From: Hirudinaria manillensis
Lineage: Eukaryota; Annelida; Clitellata; Hirudinida; Hirudinidae
NCBI GenBank assembly: GCA_034509925.1
Contig: CM067529.1
Coordinates: 2,828,501-2,892,500 of the forward strand
Direction: 5' to 3'
Length of the DNA stretch: 64,000 nucleotides
Both the position numbers and the translations under genes were made by a program. The notes under the pieces are model-generated. The model was not told where the DNA came from, did no database searches, and saw only the letters and a program-made list of their open reading frames with translations. Each line of letters starts with the position of its first letter. Positions within the stretch are counted from its first letter, which is position 1. Positions 35,201 through 45,523 of the stretch are shown one piece after another.

Positions 35201-36456
35201 TTCTATTATTGTTAATAAAACCACTTAATTAGTAAGTAACTGATGCATTTATCTCGAAACCTGATCATTCAAATCTAACATCAGATGCAAGCCATTCGAC
35301 AACGCAGGATTGACATTGTTGTCGTCGTCCTCTTCCGACGGGAGGTGCACCGTGGAAGGCCCTCGGATCGGAGTGGAGTTCGGGAGGAACGTGCTGACCG
35401 GATGTTTGTTTGACTACCGGTAAATGGATCAAGATGGATGGCACTGTTGAGGATTTTGTTGCCATGTCTTGTGGATTTTGTCACATGTCTTGTGGATTTT
35501 GCTATTATTTATTATTTTTGCCACTAACATGTCAAAATTGTTTTTCCTATTTTATAGATTCATAATGGATCGCAATATTTTCTTTTGTTTTTAGGATAGA
35601 TTCCAACTCGGCATGCAGAGAATCGAGTAGGAAGGCCAGGGAGATGTTGCTGAGATACAAGCTTGGTTTTGTATCTTCAAGCGGTGATGCAAGAACCAGT
35701 CCGTGCAAGGATGACAACTGGATTCCAATCGTATATTCCGATGTATAATCTTCTTCGTTTGTTTATCATCAATGATTCAATGACTGTTAAATCATTGCTA
35801 TAATAACAATAATAATGATCAGCAGAACAGCAGCAACAACAACAATAACAATAATAATAATAATAACATTTACATTATTGCCATCAATATTTCTCAGTGT
35901 TGCATCACGTTTTTCATAATTACTTTTCCTTGCGGCGTTAGCAGGATGTTCCAGATTCTGACTCCTGCAGCAGTGCCGTGACAGGACTGAACGTGAAAAT
36001 ATTCTACTTGAAAGTTGGAATCATCCAACAATCCAATCCTCTCCGCTACATCATCGGAATGCAAGTCGAATTTGAGACGAGGAATTTCAGTTACCAGCTC
36101 GCCAAAGTATGTATTGGTATTAATTAAAATGTATTTTTATAACAAAAAGTAACAAAAGGCACGTCTTAAATGGGCCTTGATTATTTCATAGAAGGCACGC
36201 ACATCAATTAAAAATGATTTTGTCAACAACAACAACAATAACAATGATTCAAAACATCCAGTGAAAATATTATGAATCACGTCTATTTGAGCAAATTGAG
36301 CGTAATTTCAAATTCATTATTCATACTTAATAGGACCAAGCTATTTTTTTTCACCCAAAGTGTACAGATTCTATGTGCCTGGCACCAACCTCTATTCTCG
36401 TGAACCTGGCAAGCCACCTGAATTTCATTGATTCGTCTCTATCTCCCAGAATGTGA
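32299..36456 (+). CDS. TCTN: Tectonic (ciliary transition-zone protein), 14 exons
   Basis: Tectonics are secreted or membrane glycoproteins of the MKS module at the ciliary transition zone, needed for ciliogenesis and Hedgehog signalling. Exons: 32299-32384, 32470-32556, 32612-32718, 32788-32891, 33072-33168, 33261-33379, 33453-33501, 33595-33713, 34846-34968, 35037-35131, 35285-35419, 35595-35742, 35945-36106, 36361-36456. Phases close, giving 508 residues, a little shorter than vertebrate tectonics. Family marks are a signal peptide, the Cys cluster DCDNDCCCDTNC, the SGDPVYVLN segment, YSGRPGYLIGRQL (tectonic GxPGY motif), GVEFGRNVLTGC and the CSSAV...LKVG segment near the end. Exons 3 to 7 are the least certain because similarity is low there. 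Which TCTN paralogue it is cannot be told. It is head to head with KLHL. Confidence 0.87.
34167..34247. repeat. Clustered GGTAAATATTACC inverted repeats
   Basis: Three to four copies of TTGGTAAAT and its complement ATTACCAA alternate within 80 bp, in the large tectonic intron 33714-34845. They could form hairpins. Confidence 0.75.
34375..34428 (+). repeat. (GAT)n microsatellite in a tectonic intron
   Basis: ATGATGATGATGATGATGAC-type tract interrupted by GTT and GAC units, in the intron 33714-34845. Confidence 0.85.
34663..34689 (+). repeat. Interstitial telomere-type (TTAGGG)4 tract
   Basis: Four perfect TTAGGG units plus TTA follow a degenerate CTTAGGA start, about 155 bp upstream of a tectonic exon. 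TTAGGG is the ancestral animal telomere repeat and is used by annelids and molluscs. Confidence 0.9.
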
Positions 36457-36910
36457 AAGGTCTCCAAGAAAGGTTTAAAAGCTGCCGGATTTTCCGATCC
36501 GTGCACGTAGACTCTGAGCCGAACGAACGTTTTAATGCTTAGCTGGGCAGCAGCAGCTTTTTAGGAAATCGAAAGCGCGGAATTTCCGACAGTATCGCTA
36601 TTAAATGAATTCTTTCGTCTTGCCGAGTATTAGGAATTCCAGCGAGTTGGATTGTAATTCTAATTCGCATTTCTAAACGAAACTAATTGTTTTCGAGAAA
36701 TTCAACTAACCCTGTAAAGCGACTCGCACGTAAGACCTATCTAAAGCCGAGTAATTAGGTTGTTTTGACTATCGAAGTTTGGGTTTTTCCGAATTGCGAA
36801 TAGAATATAAAATCTCTTTAACTTGGGCGGTGGAGGTCCACTAAAGACTTCGAGAGGTTGCTGGCGCAGGATTTGAAATCTTGTTTAGTCGTTCAGTTAC
36901 CTTGTTGTCA
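36457..36910. other. Spacer between tectonic and the SH2/SOCS-like gene
   Basis: These 450 bp hold the tectonic 3' UTR and the promoter or 5' UTR of the next gene. No other feature was recognised. Confidence 0.5.
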
Positions 36911-37990
36911 ATGATTGTAGAAGAGATGACAAAGAACCCAGTTATGAAGCCGATCGCAATCGTAAAACCTTTGAAAGCATATGGAAAATCTAGTCACAAA
37001 GCTAAGGTTCAGTCTCACAGAAATGACGATGAAACTGAAAATCGCGAGGGAAATTTCTATGCCCAACATAGGAAGCTGATTCTGAAGAAGAGAAGCAGGC
37101 CGCGTTACTGCAGCTCTTGTAACAATTCGCTGTCATATCTCGAAGGCGTTTTGTCTCCTGCCATTCTCAACACCTTCGCGATTAATCCGGCGTTCCAAGA
37201 AACATTGCTGCGATTTTTTATGACTTACTTGACAATCACGAACGATGCTATTGCGTATTTCGACTATGAGAAGCTGTCAAGGAATTGTGGATTTCACTAC
37301 GACAACATGAACTCTGAGAGAGCCAAGAGGTACCTCAGACATCTCCCCAAAGGTTCCTTTCTTCTGAGGAACAGCTCCGATCCGACTGTGTATCTCTATT
37401 CATTGACCATCAAAACAGAAAAGGGTGTCACTTCCGTCAGACTTCCAAGAGTTTATCTCTCTCCGGAGCGCCATCCACCAACCGGACGGTCTTTAAATTA
37501 CGAACTTTCCGAACTGCTCGACATATCCTCGCGTCCAAAAGTCGGACTCAAACTTGACTGTGACGAATTGGAATCGAAAAGAATGCCAACATTCGCATCA
37601 ATTTTTCACCTCCTCAATTCACTTAGGCAGATTTCCACCAGCACGGACAGTAGGAAATCCTCGATCCAACCGAACAAAGCGTCAGATACTGAAGTCAGGT
37701 ACGTCAACGACGTGGTTCGAAGGGCTTTACCCGATAAGGTACTCGGAGAGTTCCCGATCACCGGCCCATCTGCGGAACCTAAGACGACCTTTACCCCAGA
37801 GGAGCGTGTTTTCCTGAAGTTCAACGACCGGCCAATGCTTGCTCTTGAGCTCGAGAAACCAGTCATAAGGAACGTATCTCGTCTCAAGGAGCTGGCTTTG
37901 TGTGCGTTCGTCGTACGCGGTGATGCGCACGAAATCCTGGGGCACCTGAATCGCTGTGGTACGTATTCTATAGGGTCAGTCACCAGTTAG
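36911..37990 (+). CDS. SH2-domain protein related to SOCS/CISH suppressors, single open frame
   Basis: Proteins of this kind bind phosphotyrosine on cytokine receptors and recruit elongin B/C and CUL5. The uninterrupted frame gives 359 residues. An SH2 domain begins near residue 115 (LSRNCGFHYDNMNSERAKRY) and contains LPKGSFLLRNSSD, where R153 is the phosphotyrosine-binding Arg of the FLVR motif. SFLLRNSSD followed by YSLTIKTEKGVTSVRL resembles SOCS2/CISH. The segment MPTFASIFHLLNSL matches the end of a SOCS SH2 after an unusual insertion. The C-terminal part (KPVIRNVSRLKELALC onwards) sits where a SOCS box belongs, but the BC-box spacing is not canonical. A strong donor-like G|GTACGT at 37958/37959 suggests the true C-terminus may lie in a further exon. 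The start is the first ATG in frame. Confidence 0.75.
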   Translation: MIVEEMTKNPVMKPIAIVKPLKAYGKSSHKAKVQSHRNDDETENREGNFYAQHRKLILKKRSRPRYCSSCNNSLSYLEGVLSPAILNTFAINPAFQETLLRFFMTYLTITNDAIAYFDYEKLSRNCGFHYDNMNSERAKRYLRHLPKGSFLLRNSSDPTVYLYSLTIKTEKGVTSVRLPRVYLSPERHPPTGRSLNYELSELLDISSRPKVGLKLDCDELESKRMPTFASIFHLLNSLRQISTSTDSRKSSIQPNKASDTEVRYVNDVVRRALPDKVLGEFPITGPSAEPKTTFTPEERVFLKFNDRPMLALELEKPVIRNVSRLKELALCAFVVRGDAHEILGHLNRCGTYSIGSVTS

Positions 37991-38511
37991 ATTTCTTCTG
38001 TCTCCATTTATCTCATTTTTGAACTTTGACTACGATGTCGTATTAATTATAATTTAATCGTGTAATTAGATATAAATGCACTTTTTAGGGTTCCGATCTT
38101 TCGACGCGTTTCTGCTATTTATTTGACGATTATTGTTGTTGTTGTTGCCATTTCGATGTTTACCGAATGAGTACTTTAGGGAATTTTCGGAGCGTTTGAA
38201 TCGCATCTTTGTGAAATATTAAAAACACTCTCTGATTTGGCTTTTTTCTCTCATATTTTAGTTTAATCAAAAAAATCAGACAAAAAAAAACATCTGGATT
38301 AAAAAAATAATTGGCGAGAAACACGTCCTAACACCAGCTAAAAACACCAAAACGTCTATGACTACGAACTATGAACCTTTCGACGGGATTTCCAGACCCC
38401 TCCCTAACTTTTAAGAGCATCTTGAGTTCAGTGCGGGCCACGGTACGTGACTAGCGCACTCAGCAGCTTTTGGAGAGAAGTTTATTTCGAAAGAGGGTTT
38501 TTGGACTCTGT
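37991..38511. other. Spacer between convergent SH2 and CACNG genes
   Basis: AT-rich 3' flank with A-runs near 38280; it should hold both 3' UTRs. Nothing else was recognised. Confidence 0.5.
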
Positions 38512-41500
38512 TCAGACGAGTGTCACGCGTTTATTGCACTGTTTCAGGAGGTTTTCAGCGGAGGAAAAGTCGCACCATTCGGTCGACAGGGTCACTCCGC
38601 TGGAAGCGAGAGACAAGTCTTTCCTTAAGGCTTCTTGATCGATAGTTCGCCTGTCAAGAGTCTCTGCGTTGATATTGCTTCTCGAACCGACCGATTGTAG
38701 TCTGACTCGTTGGTCGTGCTCGTGTTTCGTCCGCTTGCGCTTCTGCTTCCGCTGTAGGCTGTTCCGCCTGGAGTAGTCGGACTGAGGGTCCTCCATCTCC
38801 TCCTCCTGCTGATAGGAGGAGAGCTTCGACTGGCGTTTTGTGAAAGAAGTCGTTGGCGTTCCGCGGTAGGAGTGCGTCGGAAAGAGAGACGAACACGACA
38901 GCAACAGTTCGGGGGTCTGTTTGATCCCCAGAAGGGCCAGACCTTTCATGGCCAGATCCTCCCTGTGTTCCTCGGATGTGTCTGCCTCCGGGCTCGAAGA
39001 AGCGGCCGTGGTGTGCGGACACCTGTGCAGACTGCTCGCCTCGCCGTTCATCGTGTACAGGGTTTCGGAGCGAATCCCTCCGGCCAAAGAGAACTTCTCA
39101 TAGGGAGAGAAGGTCTCGGCCTTTTGCTGTGTCAGGTCGATCTGGTGGAATTGTCGTGGAACGTTGCGCTGGCGTGACTGCGGCAAGAGGAGGGCGGTGG
39201 TGATGGCTTCGGCGTTCTCCTTGTTCAGATGGTTCGTCGCCGGCGGACTGAAGCAGTAAGGCCTCGTACCCCTCCGTAGCGAGGATTCGTAAATGTGGGT
39301 GGAATCCTGTTGGCCGGCTTTCGATCCGGCAGTCGCCTTGTCCCTCTTCATGGCTTCCTCTTCTCTAGCAATGCAAACGTCTCTGTGCTTCCTGCTCCTT
39401 GCAGCCCTGTGCCTCAAAGCTATGAAGTGGTTTATGGACACGACCCCGGTTAGTTGGCAGCCCACGAACGAAGCAATTGCTAGCACCAACGACGGGCCGT
39501 ATTTGAATTCAAAGGCCGGGTGGTCATCTTTCGCCTTGGATTTGCTGCTGGCTTCTTCGGTGATGGCTCCGATGTAGATGATTATGCCGACCAATGTCAT
39601 GAGACCTGGTAACATCAAAGACAGACGACAGGTCGTCGTCGTCGTCGTCATCATCGTTAATGGCGTCCTCGTTTCATTCTTTGAAGTGCGATTATAAGGT
39701 ATAGCGTAATTGCCGATTTGATGACGCAGTTACAGGTCGCTCGTTAAAAAAAGATGCTTTTGCTTTTTGAAAAAAGGAAAGAAATCATCAGAGACTGAAT
39801 TTCGTCGAATCGCCTAGGGGCTTGGATTTTAATCGTTTTTCGATTTCAAGAAGGCATCGTAACGCATCGAGCGCCAACCGAGGCCGGGAAATGGCGTACG
39901 GACGTAAATAAGGCCTCCTGTGCCAAGACGTATCTTAGCGCCGTAATGCAGTGGCGCTGGACGGACCACTTTCTTTCCTGCTGCGCTACAAATTCCGAAT
40001 TTCCATTCGCCCGCATTTTATAGTGATGGATTTTTAACATTCTCCTCACGTAATCAGAGAAAGTCGTAATTTTCCAGTCATAATCACGTGACGTTGAGCT
40101 GCTTCCGGTGTGCTTAAGGAGATCCTAAATCTTTGATAAAATTATTAACGATGCTAATTTGAGAAAGCACGATGCCAGTCTAAATTATACAAGCGGGCCG
40201 CCTCTATTCGAGTAATAAATCGCTCGGTAAAGTCGAAAGCAAATCAACCTGCTGCAACGTAGAACGAACCCAGGATGACTGTGGCGATGTGGCGTTGCGA
40301 AGCGTTCCTGCAATAACAAGCCACCACGGTCGACTGAGCCACGAGCATGACAACCAGACTGAAGATCGGAAAAGGAGTCGCTCGTCGTAATGAAACTGAA
40401 AGCAGAGTAAAAAAAAACACAGTTACGATCCCCCTGACCCCGTGACCCGTGGCGAGAGGCGACGGGATCCAATTACTTTGCCGGTTCTGAAGGGTCTTCT
40501 CTTATTCGTCGAATTGAGTTTAAACTTTTCCAAACTTTTTAGAAAAAAAAAAAGAGAGAGAGAGAAGAGAAAAGAGCGCGACATCCGATTACGTCCGGGT
40601 CTCTGGCCAACACCACGGTGACGCTTCAGGGCCGGAAATGATGGAGAGATGTTAATCTGCTTGACAATTTATGATTCACACTGGAAAGACATCTGCTCGA
40701 TTGCACGTCACTTCCTGTTTTGTGCCAGATATTGGAAGCTATAAATAACCGGCGGATATTCCACTGGAACAAAGCATTTTCCACCGACTCCTCGAGAGCA
40801 GCGTATGTCGTCCGTCCGCCTGGAGAGCCGGGTTCCTTCTCAATCGGCCGGTCTCATTCTTTCGCTTTTCCTGGAGTCGTCGCGAGAAAATGGAAAAGCC
40901 AGACGAACGAATATCTTGTCTTATTAATAAGCTCTTAGAAAAGCAATTTATTGTTTAATTGACTTTTGCCGAATTTCTGCTGCCTCGACGGCATTGCGTC
41001 CCCTTATTTTTCTTTCTGTATCCTTTGCTTTTGACATCCGGGTTTTGAAAAAATGGTCTGTGCAATTTGGAGGAGCGTAATTAAATGTCAGATTGTGCCG
41101 CCTCTTCTCCCGATATCATCTTGGGTGTAATTTCTACCGATATCATCTCAAATTGTGCTGGAGACGAGAATTGAATGGGAGGGTCGTGTTTTTTTTTCTC
41201 GTCTCATTTTTAAGCAGTTAAAAACTCACGTATAATTGCGTCTGTTGGTCCTAAGCCGTCCCTGTCCATGTATTTGAAGTAGTCGATGTAACTACAATTG
41301 TACAGTGGAATGCCCGTCTGAACTGAAATAGAAATCATAAACAATTATGTACACACGTTGCGTTGATATATTAATGTAACATTTTTATTTGATAACATCA
41401 TCACAATAAAAACTTTAGTATTGTCAATTATTAACCCCTTTGGAACAAGCTTACTTAATTATAAGAATATAATTAATAAAAACAAATCATAAGCTAAAAA

Positions 41501-44500
41501 TGAAAATCTATTTCGTAATTTATTAGCGGAAACATTTTTATTAGCTAACATCACGTAGACGGCAGCATACAGCATAGTATGATAAGTGCTGAAGGCACGC
41601 GAGTCAAGAAGTCGTACAGGACACTCTGACGAAAAATCCGCTAAGGTAAGGTTTGTTAAAAGGATACGCTGGATAGGATTTCACGGGATTTAGAAAGAAA
41701 AAAAAAAGAAAGTCGAGAGGAAATTCTAGTCGACATGGGGCACGGAACCAATCAATGTCGACGATCGTCCGTCAAATCTCATTTCCCGCCTTCGTTCGTG
41801 GAATTCCCAAACACCTGACCCCCTGCTTTGTTTGTTTGGACAGGTCCGGGTTTTCAAAATGACAGAAAACGTGTCGTTCCGATGCTATTTATTTTATTCT
41901 CTTCGGGAATAATAATTAAAAATATTTTTTTTATAAATTTAATAACGAGGACAAAGATGGCTGCCACTAATCAATGTAATTATTGGGCTTTGTCGACCTT
42001 GAACTCACTACCATCAGATCGAAAGTAAGTCTCACGAAATCAAAAAAAAATTGCCCAAGGTCTATTTGGGACACCTTATGGCGACACAATTTATGGTCTG
42101 AGATGAAATTGCTCCTAAAGTAAGTTTGCCAGGGGGCATATGCCCGCAAAATTTTATTAGATTCCCCACCTTAAAAAGAAAAGGATTTTGTTCTATAATA
42201 ATATAATTACTTATTTATTTATTTATTTCAAACAAACTGAAGCAAAAACTGAATTTTGTTTCAGTAATTGGAAATATACAAAATGTGTTATAAAAATGGA
42301 ATTGTGGATATTGAAGACTAAGATATTCCACCGGGTAAAACAAAAATCCAAAAATCCATTAAAAAAATCGGTTTCAGTTTCCATTTCAGCTGATAAAACT
42401 AGACCATCTCGAATAACACAAGCATGTGACAAAATTTTCCTACACATCAGGCCTACTTAAAAGAAATAATAATAATAATAAGCATTATAATAATGATAAT
42501 AATACATCTTCAGACTAATTGTTTAAAAAATCAAACAGCATTATTCCTTTCACTTCAATAGCAAACAACAAACAACAAGCAAGATCCCACAATGACAGCT
42601 ATTATTAAAAGATTAAAAGTTAAGGAGGCCCAGTTTTTATGCTTTTATAATAATAAGCAATAATATGAGCACTTAAATGTAATGACTTTATGATACTTGG
42701 CTTGCATGCACGGGTGACTTCAAATGTCAATGGGCCTTAATTCCTGAATCGAAGAATGCCTAAGTGAACCACATACAAAAAAAAAGATATTTTGCACTCT
42801 GGAACTTATTAATCTGAATCAGTTATATTACTAATTCTCAAGGAATTGAACTGCCAAGGAAAGCTAACGAAGTGTGCAGTATCTGAGTGGTCTTAGAAAT
42901 TACATAGAAGCGATCTTTCAGTTCTATTTCTGCTTCGTTTTTTTATCTCACAAAACAAATCTTTCGACAAAAGTTGCAGCTCCGATTGTACGGACGTCGA
43001 AGTAGACCTTAAAGTCTTTTGTTAGGGTTTATCTATGGGACTGTTCAGGGTTTAAATCATTCTCGCGATCGGCTCTGCCCGCCTACTGTTTTGGTGCACT
43101 TTTACAAGTTCCATTTCACGATTCAAGTGAAAGTCACCATAAGCAGAGGTCGTTTCTTCCGTCGCTTATTTTCCGAATTTCCATTTTTCTGTTTCCGTTC
43201 TTCACCGAGCAGAAAGAATTTTATGTACATTCCAAAAAAGTCTTCGTATCATCCAGATTTTAGCGACGGTCTTAGGGGGTTTATGCCACCGACGGCTGTG
43301 TGTTGTACATGAGTCAGAAAGATTTTAAATTTGCGAGGTCAACGTGAATCAGATTGGTGCAAGTGTAAATTCATATGACTAATGATAAAGTCCTCAGTCT
43401 TCTGATTTCATGAATTCCTTCCATGCCATTCATTTTGCATCCTGTTTACGCTCAATAGAAGTATTAATAAGCTTAACCGAAAAACCCTGATTAGAACGAA
43501 AGACGATGACAAAACACCATCATCGCTAGAAAGTAATCTAATCCTAATCATGATATTCAAATCACCGTTAGAAATTTCCGAGAGTTTCAAGCAGGTTGAA
43601 ATAAATTACGGCCACATCCTATCCTTCTGCGAAGCTCTAAATATTTATTCGCAGACCTTTCATTGCGCCCGAAACAACCGGCAAAACCCATGTGAATATG
43701 GCGGACAAGCAGACAATAGTACGAAATGCGAATGTTAACTAAAAGATTATTTTAAAAATTATTATATTTAATGTATAGATTAATTTTATCACAAATCGAT
43801 AAATTATGGTTATTCGATTTATGAGTGGTCGAAATATCAAAGAATTTGGTATCATATTGAGAAAAATGTATAATTTCGACACCATCCACAAATTTCACTA
43901 AATAGACTGATTACACATCATTCTTTTGTTTTGTCCAAAAAATTACAAAGATATTCTTTACATCTTTAATCTACTGGAAACATCCTCTCGTGTCGGTCGC
44001 GGGATTATCTTTCTTTTGTTTACTTTCTCAAACTTATGGAATTCGGAGACAAGATATCGTTCAAACAACGGAAAAAACTGCCGTCTTCGCCGTAAAAATA
44101 CAAGAAGCAATCCTTGGAAAAGCTTTAATTTTGGTAATTTAGTGCATAAAAAAGCGGTTGTTAGGAGTAATATTTCTCTTAAAACTTTTAAGCTATATTA
44201 TAAAATTATCGAGAAAAAAACTTATTATTTAAATCTTTAGAATGTAATCGTAACTATAGAGAAGCTCATTAATTCACCATGACTTGATTAACTTTTTAAA
44301 CTTGATTAAATCTTCTTGGCCATACTCTGTTTTATTTATTTGTTTTAATGTTTTATTTCGAGTTGTTTTTTATTTGCATGTGATGAGATGAAATTGGTTC
44401 GAAAGCATAAAAAATAAAAAACCCTCTTAACGCCTGAGAGTTTCAACAACAGAAAAGTCTTCGATTTGATTCAAGGATCGGTTACTCGCAAAATTTCCTA

Positions 44501-45523
44501 CGAAGATAGAAAACTATTTCGAATAATCACGAGATTTTTACCTCATCCACTTTTAAATTTAATCTCGATTCGAGCGTAGTGAAAGGAGAAAAAGTTCGGC
44601 GCATTTAAGCGCATATTACTCAATAAATGAAATGAATTATTGTTTGTTAAATTAATAGCAGCAGAAGGGAGATTTGCTTCTCGTTACTTTATGACCGATA
44701 AATTATGACGTCGGCGACAAAAAACAAACTGAAATGGCAATAAACGAAAATAACGAACGAAGATGGCCGAAGGTAGCTGTAGCATGAGCGTCTGTTTAAG
44801 TCGAAATTAGTTGGAAATTGCGTATGTTTAGAGGACGAATTGCAGGGGAAAAAACTTCTAGTTGAAAGTTGAAGCTCGTTAAATGCAAATCGTTTAGAAG
44901 CCATTGAAAACGATTAACAAAATCAAATGAAACATAAAAATCTCTGACGCAGTCAGAACATATCGCTTTATGAAGTTCTAATATGACAAATTAAACTATT
45001 ATGAACATTCGGAGCATCGAAACAATTATGGAACATAAATCGAGAGGCACTAGATGAAGCCATTATTTTGGCAGTCGAATTGCCAAACTGTTATTAACCG
45101 ATTCATAAATAATTACTTGCAACTGGCAGAGCTACTTATTATCGCGGTTTAAACCAATTCTTTCACTGTAATCACTCACGTTATCCGTTGTTGAAATGTA
45201 TTATTTATAACATTTACTGAAAGATGATTCTACTTCTACGTTACTTTTAAGTCATCGTCTCATTTTCAATAACATCAATGAAGCTAGAGAAATAGATGAA
45301 CATTACTTTCTTCGTTGCACTTCTTCCACAGTCCACTGTAAAAGACGTGGTAGTAGGCAGTTCCGTTGGCAGTATAGGCCCTCTCCAAGGTCTTGAGCCA
45401 GTAATTGGTTGTCGTGGCAACCAGGAGGCAGCAAAGGGAGCCACAGGCACCCACCTGGCCGAGCCCCCATAGGGTCTGGTTGCTGTTCGGACATCCTGGC
45501 CGATTTTTGACCAATTCGTCCAT
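38512..45523 (-). CDS. TARP/CACNG-type voltage-dependent calcium channel gamma-like subunit, four exons
   Basis: This is a claudin-fold four-pass protein; the family modulates AMPA receptors (TARPs) or calcium channels. Exons in transcript order are 45307-45523, 41230-41322, 40249-40395 and 38512-39605. All phases close, giving 516 residues. TM1 lies in GACGSLCCLLVATTTNYWL, followed by the claudin-family GLW motif (SGLWKKC, second Cys in PLYNCSYI). TM2 starts at RRATPFPIFSLVVMLVAQ, TM3 runs to LMTLVGIIIYIG and TM4 is YGPSLVLAIASFVGCQLTGV. The FPIFS motif after the Arg pair and IIIYI are typical of CACNG2-8. The cytoplasmic tail is about 300 residues, much longer than in most family members, and ends VTLV, a class I PDZ ligand as in TARPs. 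The first intron (about 4 kb) contains no other gene I can support. Confidence 0.9.
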
